The notes under the pieces: generated by a model
What the model was told of the DNA's origin: nothing
Databases searched by the model: none
The model's input: only the letters and a program-made list of their open reading frames with translations
In this document: positions 41,757 through 50,301 of the stretch, piece after piece
Layout of the letters: each line of letters opens with the position of its first letter
Numbering within the stretch: position 1 is the first letter of the stretch
Made by a program: the position numbers and the translations under genes
From: Nocardia sp.
Lineage (GTDB): Bacteria; Actinomycetota; Actinomycetes; Mycobacteriales; Mycobacteriaceae
Direction of reading: 5' to 3'
Length of the DNA: 64,000 bases
Assembly: GCF_025465275.1 (NCBI RefSeq)
Contig: NZ_JAODNK010000086.1
Span: forward strand, 1-64,000

Positions 41757-41934
41757 GTTCGGCTCCTTTGCCGAGGCGGCTCGCCAGCACGCGAGCCCGG
41801 TGTCTCAGACGGTAAGGGTTTTCTGCGGCGCTGTCACTACGGCAGCGAGTCCGAATTCCGGCAGGCGGATTGTGCAATCGACCAAGACACACGATGTTGC
41901 GGGACAGAGATTCTCGCGATCCGCAGGTCACGGT

Positions 41935-42492
41935 TCACAGCGCGCGGATCACCCGCGCCGGATTGCCCGCGGCGAAAACCCGTTCCGGCAGATCACGAGT
42001 CACCACACTGCCGGCACCGACCACCGTGTCCGCGCCGATGGTAACTCCCGGGCACACGATCACCCCGCCGCCGAGCCACACATTGTCACCGATCACGATG
42101 GGCGCGGCGCTCTCCCAGCGTTGTCGGCGCAGTTCGTGATCCTCCATCGGATGCAGTGCGGTGAGCAGTTGCGCACGCGGGCCGATGGACACGTCATTGC
42201 CGATGGTCACCGGCGCGCAATCGAGCACGATGGCGTCGTAGTTGAGGAAACTGTTGTCTCCCAGCCGGATCAGATGCCCGTAATCGCATTGGAAGCGCGG
42301 CATGATCCAGGAACCTTGCCCGATCGCCCCCAGCAGATCGGTGAGCAGGGCGTGCCGCTGCTGCTCCTCCCCCGCACCGGCGGCATTGAACCTGTCGAGC
42401 AACTCCTGGCAGTGGCGGCGTTCGGCGACGAGTTCGGGGGCGTTGTCGCGGTAGAGCTCGCCACGCAGCATGCGGTCTTTGTGTTCTCCCAC
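41935..42492 (-). CDS. Maltose/galactoside O-acetyltransferase-like protein (LbH fold)
   Basis: 185-residue hexapeptide-repeat acetyltransferase. It begins GEHKDRMLRGELYRDNAPEL (the family's N-terminal domain) and continues with left-handed beta-helix repeats: NDVSIGPRAQLLTALHPMED (with the active-site His), VIGDNVWLGGGVIVCPGVTI and GADTVVGAGSVVTRDLPERV. It transfers acetyl from acetyl-CoA to a sugar hydroxyl. GTG at 42492 is the apparent start, with GGGAG right upstream. It is divergent from the F420 oxidoreductase gene with only 63 bp between, so their promoters overlap. Confidence 0.9.
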   Translation of the reverse strand: MGEHKDRMLRGELYRDNAPELVAERRHCQELLDRFNAAGAGEEQQRHALLTDLLGAIGQGSWIMPRFQCDYGHLIRLGDNSFLNYDAIVLDCAPVTIGNDVSIGPRAQLLTALHPMEDHELRRQRWESAAPIVIGDNVWLGGGVIVCPGVTIGADTVVGAGSVVTRDLPERVFAAGNPARVIRAL

Positions 42493-42555
42493 GCTCCCAT
42501 CCTGCCGAATAGCGGATTGTGCGCCGGCGGCGCTGCATCTGGTATCAACGAAGAA

Positions 42556-43455
42556 GTGAAGATCGGATTCTCGCTTCCCCAGTTCGGTACTCAGGCCTCC
42601 CAGGGCATTCAGGTGATGCGCTATGCGGTGGCGGTGGAACAGGCCGGGGCGGACAGCCTGTGGGTCGGGGATCGGCTCATCGCCGCGACCGACCCGACGA
42701 TCGGATACGGCGGCAAGGACACCATTCCGGACGAATTCAATTCGATTCTCGACCCGTTCCTGGTACTCGCGCTCGCGGCCGCGGTCACCGAGCGGGTGCG
42801 GCTGGGCACCAATGTGCTTATCGCGCCGCTGTATCGGCCCGCGCTGCTGGCGCGGTCGCTGACCACCCTGGATGTGGTGAGCGGCGGGCGGTTGGTGCCC
42901 GGGTTCGGGATCGGGTGGTCGCCGGACGAATACGAGGCGGCGGGGGTGCCGTTCACCCATCGCGGGGCGCGACTGGACGAGACTCTCGATGCGCTGGAAG
43001 CCATCTGGACCACTGATCCGGCCGGGTACGAGGGGCGCTTCGTCTCGGCGCGGGAGCATCGCAGCGAGTTGAAGCCCGTGCAGCGGCCGCGGCCGCCGAT
43101 CTATCTCGGCGCGTTCAGTCCGGCGGGGCTGGTGCGGATCGGGCAGCGAGCCGAGGGCTGGCTGCCGGTGGTGCCGGTGCCCGGGCCGCCCGGGTGGGGT
43201 GCGCGGCTGCTGCACTTGCGCGCGATCATCGATGAGGCCGCGGTGGCGGCGGGGCGCGACCCGGAGCACATCGACACGATTCTGCGGGTGAATGTCGCGG
43301 CCGGCAGCTCGGTATCGCAGGTGGTCGACACCATCGAACAGGTTGTCGCCGAGACCGGATTCGAGGATGTGTTCATCGATCTCATGTACCTCACCGATTC
43401 GGTGGACGGCATGCTCGCTGCCGCCATCGAGCTGCTGGAGCGATTGCGCAGGTGA
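42556..43455 (+). CDS. F420-dependent LLM-class oxidoreductase (TIGR03619 type)
   Basis: 299-residue luciferase-like monooxygenase-fold protein. It has MKIGFSLPQFGTQASQGIQV, SLWVGDRLIAATDP, RVRLGTNVLIAPLYRPALLA and GGRLVPGFGIGWSPDEYEAA, all cofactor-facing blocks of the F420-type subgroup (TIGR03619). It probably uses deazaflavin F420 to reduce or oxidise a small molecule. The start is GTG at 42556, with no strong ribosome site, and may be leaderless. Divergent from the acetyltransferase gene. Confidence 0.88.
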   Translation: MKIGFSLPQFGTQASQGIQVMRYAVAVEQAGADSLWVGDRLIAATDPTIGYGGKDTIPDEFNSILDPFLVLALAAAVTERVRLGTNVLIAPLYRPALLARSLTTLDVVSGGRLVPGFGIGWSPDEYEAAGVPFTHRGARLDETLDALEAIWTTDPAGYEGRFVSAREHRSELKPVQRPRPPIYLGAFSPAGLVRIGQRAEGWLPVVPVPGPPGWGARLLHLRAIIDEAAVAAGRDPEHIDTILRVNVAAGSSVSQVVDTIEQVVAETGFEDVFIDLMYLTDSVDGMLAAAIELLERLRR

Positions 43456-43549
43456 ACTGTGCGCGGTTCACGGGGTACGGGGTGCGTGCCGCCGGTACCG
43501 TCATAGACGGATGCTGTGTACCCCGGCCGATGCGCGGAAGGCGGCAGTC

Positions 43550-43903
43550 ATGTCGGAGGCTTCGACCGTCGACGAGTACATCGCGGACTTCCCCGATGCG
43601 GTGCAGCAGGTTCTGCAGCACGTGCGCGAGACCATCCGGGCGGCGCTACCGGACTGCACCGAGACCATCAGCTATCAGATTCCGACCATGCAGGTCGGCT
43701 CGCAGGCGGTGATGTACTTCGCCGGGTGGAAGAAGCACGTCAGCATGTACCCGGTGCCCGAAGGCGATACCGCGTACGCGCGGGCCATCGCGCCGTATCA
43801 ATCGGGCCGGGGGACGCTGAAGTTCGCGCTGGACAAGCCGATTCCCTATGACCTCATCGGGCGGACGGCCACACTGCTCGCCGAACGCAGCGCCCGCCAC
43901 TGA
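43550..43903 (+). CDS. DUF1801 family protein
   Basis: 117-residue DUF1801 (YdhG-like) protein. VDEYIADFPDAVQQVLQHVR, TIRAALPDCTETISYQIPTM and VMYFAGWKKHVSMYPVPEGD are typical, followed by RGTLKFALDKPIPYDLIGR. Homologues are called iron-chaperone-like, but a defined function is lacking. ATG at 43550 is the natural start; the frame open from 43292 is the tail of the oxidoreductase gene in another reading. It converges on the large membrane protein gene. Confidence 0.88.
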   Translation: MSEASTVDEYIADFPDAVQQVLQHVRETIRAALPDCTETISYQIPTMQVGSQAVMYFAGWKKHVSMYPVPEGDTAYARAIAPYQSGRGTLKFALDKPIPYDLIGRTATLLAERSARH

Positions 43904-43978
43904 GCGGACGACGCTCCATGGCGGGCAATTCGATTCCGTGACAATCGGTTTCGCGTTGCCGGGTATGTTCGCTGAGAT

Positions 43979-46753
43979 TCAGCGGCCGGACGATCGGGAA
44001 AGATTCCAGCCCTGCCAGGTATCGCGGTCGAGCCCGGCGCGGACATCCTTCGCGATCTCCTCGCGCTGCACCGCGGGCAGGCGGTCGGTGGCTGGAAGGA
44101 TATCGGCCGAGAGCCTGCCGAGGTAGCCCGAGTCGAGGGTCTTGCCCGCCTGCCAGCGATCGATATTGCGGTCGGCCACCAGGCGTTCCGGATTCACCAC
44201 CGCCAGCACCAGCAGGGTGGCCAGGGCCGCGCCTGCCGCTGCCCGGGGCACCCATTCCCGGCGCAATCGCACCAGGCTGGCCAGGACCAGCAGGTAGACC
44301 ACTCCGATCCAGAGTTCGAACACCTCCACCAGTAGTCGCAGCACCGTGAATCCGTAGGCCTGCTGGTAGGTCCACATGCGATGCAGCGCGGACGCCACGA
44401 TCACCAGCGTCAGCACACTCACCGCGGCCACCCCGATCCGCAGCCACAGCCGATCCCCCGCCGACTGCTGCGCCGCCCACCGCTGCACCACCGCTATCAC
44501 GGCGAGCGTCAGCATGGTGACTATCGAGAGCTCCCAGAACCCACTGCGCGCGTACTCCGCATAAGTGAGATCCGCCGTCCGCTGCACATACCCGTCGCCG
44601 CCGAACATGACCGCCAGCTGCGTGCCCACAAATACCATGAACAAGAGGGTCAACGCCCCCATCGGCAGGCCCCATTCGGTCCGGGACAGCCGCCGAATAT
44701 GCGGCGCCGCAACAGATTCCGCACCTCGGGACGCAACAGACGCTGCCCCGCCGGCAATCACCAGATCCATCCAGCCGGTCACCCGCGACGGCCCGTCCGC
44801 CGGAGGAGGTGGACCCGCCAGCACATACAGCGCCCCGGAAACCCCCAGCCCCGCAATCGTGAACACGAACCCCCACTGCACCAGCAGAGCGGTATCGAGC
44901 GCCGGCACCACATCATCGACCAATCGCGCGAACACCGGATCAGCCCCCACCAGCAGCGGCACGAACACCACCAGCAGCAGCACGGTCGCCGCGACCGACC
45001 ACCACACCCGCGGCCCGACTCTTCGTCGACTCCCGGCCCCGCTCCCCACTCCCCGATACAGCCACGGCACCGATGTCACCGCCGCCCACGGCACCGCCAC
45101 CATGTCGAAGAACACCCCGAACACCGACCGCCGCCCCACGACCGCAAAGGATCCAGCCACCCCCGCCCCGATCACACACAGCACAAACAACCACGGCGCA
45201 GCCCGAACAACCCCGACGCCCAGCAATCCCAATGCCAAAGCGCCCCACCACAACCGCGACAACGGTGCATCCCCACGCGAATCCCCCCACAGCCCGCGCA
45301 CCCGCGCAGCGCTCCAACCACGCCGTACCCTCGACTGCTCAGTGTCTTCCCGCAACGACGGCTCAACGTCGGCAGGCGCAGGCAGGGAAGATGTGCTGCC
45401 GTCTTCCCGCCCAACGTCGTCCCGCTTCGATCGCTCAACGTCCTCCCGCATCGATGCGCCGCCGGAATCGTGCAACCCTGCGGCGGCACTCCCCGTAGCC
45501 GCCGCAGTTGCCTCAACCGACGAATCCGCCAGGGTGCCACCTGCGGTTTTGCGAGCCTTCGCCGCCGTAACCGGGGTAGCGACACCACCCACCGCACCAG
45601 CGCCAAACCCAGACTCCGCCGCCAACGCCTCAACCGATGCCTCCGCGGTGGTGCCACCTGCGGTTTTGCGAGCCCCCAACGCCGCATCCCGCCGCCCGAC
45701 ACGATCAACCGCACAGACCGCAGCGGCAATCGCACAGCCCGCGAGCAACCACCCGATCCCCGGCCGATCCAGCGGCACCAGCACAGCCGCAGCCACCCCC
45801 GCCCCGCCCACAGCGAGCAACGTCCCACGCGGCATCGGAACAATCGCCGACCTCGGCGGAAGCCGCAGCGGCACAGTCCGTCTCGGAAATTGCGGGACAG
45901 TGGACCCAAGCCCGCCGCCCGGCGGAACACCATCGCCCCCAACCCCTACCTCCGACACCCACCCCGTCACCTCGGCCACCCACCCCGGCGGCGGACTCGC
46001 CGACCAAACCGACGCCGCGCCCGATACCCCCGACGCCGCGCCGGATACTGGCGCCTCGACTGTCTCCGATACAGGCGCAGACCCGCCCGCAACCGCCAAA
46101 TCGGTACTCGCCGGAGAGACCGCGCCCAGCAAATGCGCCTGCGAGGCAGCGAAACCAGCCGATTCAGAACCCGCAGAACTCGCGCCCGGCGTGAGGTCCG
46201 AAGCCGACTTCATCGCCGATGGTTCCGGTCCCCGAACTGGTCCCGCCGATGCCCCGGCCGGATTCAACTCGCCCGAAACCGTGGGCAGCACGCCGTCTTC
46301 CACGAATTCGATTGCGCTAGTGCCTGTTTCAATGGATGGCTGCCGCTCGGTCGATGAGGACGCGTTGGGCAGCACTCCACCCGTCGGCTCGGTTCGTGCG
46401 GCCGGCGCGCCAGGCGTTCCGGCCGCGTCCGACTGCTTCGAGCCGGTTTCCGATTCGGTCAGCCGTGGCGTCTCGACCGGTCCGGAAGCATCGGAGAGGG
46501 CTCCAACGGACCGTTGGGCCCCTGCTGCGGAGTGACCCGGCGTCGTTACTACGTCCGACACTGTTGGACCGGTTCTCGCTTCACCGGAGGGGAGCGTCTC
46601 GGGCGGTCTCGATGTGGTCGGTGGTCCACCGGCGGGCGGGGTTGCCTCCCCGGGCGATGGGGCCGGAGCGGGGGCGGCGGGCGTGGGCTCGTTGGGGAGT
46701 TGCTGAGTGGGTGGGGTCTCGGGGTCGGGTGTGGGGATGGGGTTTTCGGGCAT
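43979..46753 (-). CDS. Large DUF4173 membrane protein with long disordered N-terminus
   Basis: 924 residues. The first 290 or so are Pro/Ser/Glu/Thr-rich and almost certainly disordered (starts MPENPIPTPDPETPPTQQLP). A hydrophobic pair follows (LLAVGGAGVAAAVLVPL), then a second low-complexity stretch with two copies of ARKTAGGT, and from about 500 on ten or more transmembrane helices of the DUF4173 type (GYVQRTADLTYAEYARSGFW, VVNPERLVADRNIDRWQAGK). Function is not established. The repeats are encoded by duplicated 25-bp segments near 45535 and 45652. It sits 107 bp downstream of the histidine kinase gene on the same strand. Confidence 0.85.
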   Translation of the reverse strand: MPENPIPTPDPETPPTQQLPNEPTPAAPAPAPSPGEATPPAGGPPTTSRPPETLPSGEARTGPTVSDVVTTPGHSAAGAQRSVGALSDASGPVETPRLTESETGSKQSDAAGTPGAPAARTEPTGGVLPNASSSTERQPSIETGTSAIEFVEDGVLPTVSGELNPAGASAGPVRGPEPSAMKSASDLTPGASSAGSESAGFAASQAHLLGAVSPASTDLAVAGGSAPVSETVEAPVSGAASGVSGAASVWSASPPPGWVAEVTGWVSEVGVGGDGVPPGGGLGSTVPQFPRRTVPLRLPPRSAIVPMPRGTLLAVGGAGVAAAVLVPLDRPGIGWLLAGCAIAAAVCAVDRVGRRDAALGARKTAGGTTAEASVEALAAESGFGAGAVGGVATPVTAAKARKTAGGTLADSSVEATAAATGSAAAGLHDSGGASMREDVERSKRDDVGREDGSTSSLPAPADVEPSLREDTEQSRVRRGWSAARVRGLWGDSRGDAPLSRLWWGALALGLLGVGVVRAAPWLFVLCVIGAGVAGSFAVVGRRSVFGVFFDMVAVPWAAVTSVPWLYRGVGSGAGSRRRVGPRVWWSVAATVLLLVVFVPLLVGADPVFARLVDDVVPALDTALLVQWGFVFTIAGLGVSGALYVLAGPPPPADGPSRVTGWMDLVIAGGAASVASRGAESVAAPHIRRLSRTEWGLPMGALTLLFMVFVGTQLAVMFGGDGYVQRTADLTYAEYARSGFWELSIVTMLTLAVIAVVQRWAAQQSAGDRLWLRIGVAAVSVLTLVIVASALHRMWTYQQAYGFTVLRLLVEVFELWIGVVYLLVLASLVRLRREWVPRAAAGAALATLLVLAVVNPERLVADRNIDRWQAGKTLDSGYLGRLSADILPATDRLPAVQREEIAKDVRAGLDRDTWQGWNLSRSSGR

Positions 46754-46860
46754 GGGTGATCCTTCGATAGGCGTGCGGGAATGGCCCGGGAGCCTGGGGC
46801 GGCCGGGTGGGTGGGATGTGAGATCTGGGTGGGACCGGTGGTGACCGGGCGCGGTGGGAG

Positions 46861-48063
46861 TTAGGTGTTGGGGAGGGTTACGCGGATTCGGGAGCCGGGG
46901 GCGGTGACGGCGATGGTGCCGCCGTGGAGTTCGACTATCCAGCGGGCTATGGCCAGGCCCAGGCCGGTGCCGCCGCCGCTGGTGCTGCCGCCTCGGGTGA
47001 AGCGTTCGAAGATGCGGGCGCGTTCGGGGATGGGGATGCCGGGGCCGTCGTCCTGGACTTCGATGACCGTGTGGGAGCGCAGGGTGTGGGCGGTGAGGCG
47101 GACTTCGCCGTGGGCGGGGCCGTGGCGGGTGGCATTGTCGAGGAGGTTGAGCAGGACCTGGTGCAGGCGGGCGCGGTCGGCGCGGACCGTCAGGCCGGGG
47201 GTGGTGGCGATGGTGAAGCGGACGGGGCGGCCGATGGCGGCGGCCATGGCTTCCGCCTCGGCGACAACCTCTTTCAGCAACGGCTCCACCGGAAGATGTT
47301 CCATTTCCAGGCGGACCGCGCCGGCCTCGATGCTGGAGAGCGCCAGCAGTTCCGAGACCAGCAGGCTGAGGCGTTCGGTTTGCGCGAGAGCGGTGCGCAG
47401 GGTGGCCGGGTCCGGTTCGGCGACACCGTCGACGAGGTTTTCCAGGACCGCACCCAATGCGGTGATGGGCGTGCGCAATTCGTGCGACACATTGGCGATG
47501 AAATCGCGGCGCTGCTGATCGGCGGCGCCCAGATCGGCGGCCATCTGGTTGAACGCCTCCGCCAGCTGCCCGACCTCGTCACGGGAGGTGGCGCGCACCC
47601 GCCGCGAATAGTCGCCCTGCGCCATGCGTTTGGCGGCCGCGGTCATTTCCCGCAGCGGCAGCGTCATACCGTGCGCGAGCACCTGTGAGGTCACCAGCGC
47701 GATCAGCATGGCGGCCAGGGTGGTGCGCGGTGGCAGCCAGCCGATGCGCGAGGCGAAGAACCCGAACGCCACCGCCCCCGACCCCAGCATGAGAATGGCC
47801 AGTTTCATCTTGATCGACCGCACTCGGTCCAGTGGCCGGGGCAACCGCGCGGTGAGGCGATTGCCTGCCTCGCGCAACGACCCCAGACCACGCGCCGCAC
47901 ACCCCCGCGCAGGACGAGCGCCCGAAGCGGACGCCGCCGCACTATCGGTTGAACGCACCTCACTGTCGGCAGCCAGGGCTCCCGGTAGGACAGCAGCGGC
48001 GGATCCGGGAGGCAGAGTGTCGTCCGTCGAAGGCAACTCGCTGGCGGCACGCGGCGTGCTCAT
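46861..48063 (-). CDS. Two-component sensor histidine kinase
   Basis: 400-residue membrane histidine kinase. A 70-residue Ala/Ser-rich N-terminus precedes two helices (about 87-104 and 111-130) with almost no loop between, so the signal is not read by a large external domain. HAMP follows, then HisKA with H194 in NVSHELRTPI, and HATPase with N310 in LLNLLDNATRHG, DDGPGI (338-343) and GGGTGLGL (363-370). It is catalytically complete. ATG overlaps the response-regulator stop by ATGA (48060-48063), so the two are translationally coupled. Confidence 0.93.
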   Translation of the reverse strand: MSTPRAASELPSTDDTLPPGSAAAVLPGALAADSEVRSTDSAAASASGARPARGCAARGLGSLREAGNRLTARLPRPLDRVRSIKMKLAILMLGSGAVAFGFFASRIGWLPPRTTLAAMLIALVTSQVLAHGMTLPLREMTAAAKRMAQGDYSRRVRATSRDEVGQLAEAFNQMAADLGAADQQRRDFIANVSHELRTPITALGAVLENLVDGVAEPDPATLRTALAQTERLSLLVSELLALSSIEAGAVRLEMEHLPVEPLLKEVVAEAEAMAAAIGRPVRFTIATTPGLTVRADRARLHQVLLNLLDNATRHGPAHGEVRLTAHTLRSHTVIEVQDDGPGIPIPERARIFERFTRGGSTSGGGTGLGLAIARWIVELHGGTIAVTAPGSRIRVTLPNT

Positions 48064-48749
48064 CGCGCCTCCAGCGCATAGCCGACGCCGTGAACGGTGC
48101 GGATGAGATCCGGGCCGAGTTTGCGGCGAAGCGCTTTGATGTGGCTGTCGACGGCCCGAGTCCCGGAGGCATCGGCCCAGCCCCAGACTTCCGAGAGCAG
48201 GCGGTCACGGGCCAGGACCGCGCGCGGGCGGCGGGCCAGGTGGACCAGAAGTTCGAATTCGAGTGGGGTGAGCTGGGTTTCGGTATCGGCGCGCCAGACC
48301 CGGCGCTGGTCGATATCGATACGCAAATCGCCGACGATGATGGTGGCGCCGGGGGCCGCGGTGCGCTCGACGCGGCGCAGCAGGGCGTGGATACGCGCGG
48401 TCAGGACGCGCATGGAGAAGGGCTTGGTCAGATAGTCGTCGGCGCCGACACCCAAGCCGATCAGCATGTCGGTTTCATCGGTGCGGGCGGTGAGCATGAG
48501 CACCGGCACGGGCCGGCGGGCCTGAATGCGGCGGCACACCTCGAGGCCGTCGAAGCCGGGCAACATGATGTCGAGGACCACCAGATCCGGGTGCAGAGTG
48601 TCGGCGGCCGCGACGCCGGCGGGGCCGTCGTGAGCCAGATCTACGGTGAAGCCCTCGGCGCGCAGGCGGGCGGCAATGGATTCGGCGATGGTCGGCTCGT
48701 CCTCCACCACCAGAATCCGCCGCGCACTGCCCTGCTGGCTGATTTCCAT
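48060..48749 (-). CDS. OmpR/PhoB-family response regulator
   Basis: 229-residue response regulator. The receiver domain has the acidic pair in VVEDEPT, phospho-acceptor D60 in VVLDIMLPGFDG and K109 in YLTKPFS. The C-terminal winged helix (LTPLEFELLVHLARRPRAVL, DSHIKALRRKLGPDLIRTVH) is OmpR-type. It is paired with the histidine kinase downstream. The cluster lies beside copper-related genes on the opposite strand, so metal or envelope stress is a possible signal (inference). Confidence 0.95.
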   Translation of the reverse strand: MEISQQGSARRILVVEDEPTIAESIAARLRAEGFTVDLAHDGPAGVAAADTLHPDLVVLDIMLPGFDGLEVCRRIQARRPVPVLMLTARTDETDMLIGLGVGADDYLTKPFSMRVLTARIHALLRRVERTAAPGATIIVGDLRIDIDQRRVWRADTETQLTPLEFELLVHLARRPRAVLARDRLLSEVWGWADASGTRAVDSHIKALRRKLGPDLIRTVHGVGYALEAR

Positions 48750-48905
48750 GCTGGTGACACTAGGCAGTGCGCGTGGAGATGGTTCGCACCGCTTGTGAAG
48801 ATCCTGTGGAGACCGCCGTCAGCGGCCACCCTGCGGCAGTACGCGGCGCTGAGGACGTCCGGGGCTGGACGAGGGCGCGAACAAGCCGCGCCGTAGCATG
48901 ACCGC

Positions 48906-49457
48906 GTGCAATTACCGACGGATCACACCGCGCGCCTGCGCGGCGCTGCCGTCGGCGCAGCCTCCGGGGCGGTTGCTCTCGGGGCGCACGGGCTCGGCGG
49001 CGGGAATGCCACGCCTGAGGGATCGTCACTGGCATTGCTGTTCGCGGCGTGCGGGTTGATCGGTGTGGTTGTTGCCTCACTGCGGCCTCGGTACGGGCTG
49101 ATCTCTCTCATGGGCATGCTGGCCGCAGGGCAGGCCATCGGGCATATCGCGCTGTCCACGTCGCCGGAACATCATCATCACGCCGCGTCGCCGATCATGC
49201 TGATCGCGCATCTGGTGGCGATTCCGTTCGGCGCCATGGTCATTCGGGCCGCCGAGGCCGGAATGCGGCGGGCTGTCACCAGCGTGCGGCGATTCATGGT
49301 GGTGCTGGGTATCGCGCCGGTGCCGCCCGCGCACCGTGCGCGTACGACCACTCCCGATGATCGGGCGGTGCTGCGGAGGCTGTTGGTCAGCCCTGGAATC
49401 GGGCGACGCGGGCCACCCGAGTTCGCATTCCCGTTCCTTCACCCCGTACCGGCGTAG
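48906..49457 (+). CDS. Small membrane protein of the copper/DyP group
   Basis: 183-residue protein with about three hydrophobic segments (GAAVGAASGAVALGAHGLGG, SLALLFAACGLIGVVVASLR, IMLIAHLVAIPFGAMVIRA). It contains HIALSTSPEHHHHAASPIML, a His cluster that could hold copper. The C-terminal tail is basic and cytosolic. GTG at 48906 is the start. It is followed by a 274-bp gap without recognised features and then the copper chaperone gene, so it is probably the first gene of that group. Annotation as a copper-related membrane protein rests on context. Confidence 0.68.
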   Translation: MQLPTDHTARLRGAAVGAASGAVALGAHGLGGGNATPEGSSLALLFAACGLIGVVVASLRPRYGLISLMGMLAAGQAIGHIALSTSPEHHHHAASPIMLIAHLVAIPFGAMVIRAAEAGMRRAVTSVRRFMVVLGIAPVPPAHRARTTTPDDRAVLRRLLVSPGIGRRGPPEFAFPFLHPVPA

Positions 49458-49731
49458 TAGCTCCGCGCAAACGCCGCTGGTCGTCACGCCACATGGGCGC
49501 GATACCGACGCAGCTCGCTGAATGACCCACCGGGTTACACCTCTGGCGCGAGTTGCCTTGTCCGCGATACCGACCGACCGATTCGGCACGCTCGAGTAGC
49601 GCGTCTCAGGTCGCGTTGCGTGGCTCTCCACCTGTGCGGCCATCACTTCGATATCCGGCATACCGGATTCGCGGTCGCGGCCGACACGGTCCGGGGTTCC
49701 GCTGCCTCCCCTCATCGATCGGAGATTCTTC

Positions 49732-50301
49732 GTGTCCGCATCTGTTCTCCGCGGCCTGCGCGCTCCCCGCGTGGTCCGCCGCCTCACGGCCGTCGCCGCC
49801 GTCTCGGCGCTCGCCGTATTCCCTGTCGCCTGTTCCTCCGATTCCGGTTCCACCTCCGCCGCCAAGGCCGCGGACAAGGTGACCATGAGCGATCAGTGGA
49901 TCAAGGCCGCCGACAGCGGTATGTCCGCCGCGTTCGGCACGCTCGACAATGCCGGTGACAATCCGGTGCAATTGGTCGCCGCCTCCAGCCCAGCCTCGGC
50001 GCGAGTCGAGATTCACGAGGTGGTCACCGATGGCGTCGGCGGCGATAAGACCATGCGCCCCAAGGAGGGTGGACTCACCATCCCCGCGCACGGGTCGGCC
50101 ACGCTCGAGCCGGGCGCCGAGCACCTCATGTTCATGGATCTGAAGCAGCCGCTGCGCACCGGTTCCGATACCCAGATCACGCTGGTGTTCTCGGACGGTT
50201 CCACGACGACCGTCACCGCGCAGGTGCGTGACTTCGCGGGCGGCCAGGAGAATTACGCTCCCCCTACCAGCGGCGCCGAGAACCCCGCGCACGGTGGCTG
50301 A
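49732..50301 (+). CDS. PCu(A)C-type copper chaperone lipoprotein
   Basis: 189-residue exported copper carrier. A basic, hydrophobic N-terminus ends in a lipobox-like PVAC, so it is likely lipidated. The mature part has the PCuAC signature: VEIHEVVTDG (His), TMRPKEGG (Met) and GAEHLMFMDL (HxM), matching H-x10-M-x21-H-x-M. It likely hands Cu(I) to the oxidase or DyP enzyme downstream. GTG at 49732, with GGAG upstream. It overlaps the DyP start by eight bases, so they are translationally coupled. Confidence 0.93.
   Translation: MSASVLRGLRAPRVVRRLTAVAAVSALAVFPVACSSDSGSTSAAKAADKVTMSDQWIKAADSGMSAAFGTLDNAGDNPVQLVAASSPASARVEIHEVVTDGVGGDKTMRPKEGGLTIPAHGSATLEPGAEHLMFMDLKQPLRTGSDTQITLVFSDGSTTTVTAQVRDFAGGQENYAPPTSGAENPAHGG

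Noticed and set aside
44381..46535. Two long plus-strand open frames (656-658 codons)
   Set aside because: They mirror the Pro/Ser-rich and membrane parts of the DUF4173 gene and have no recognisable protein content.
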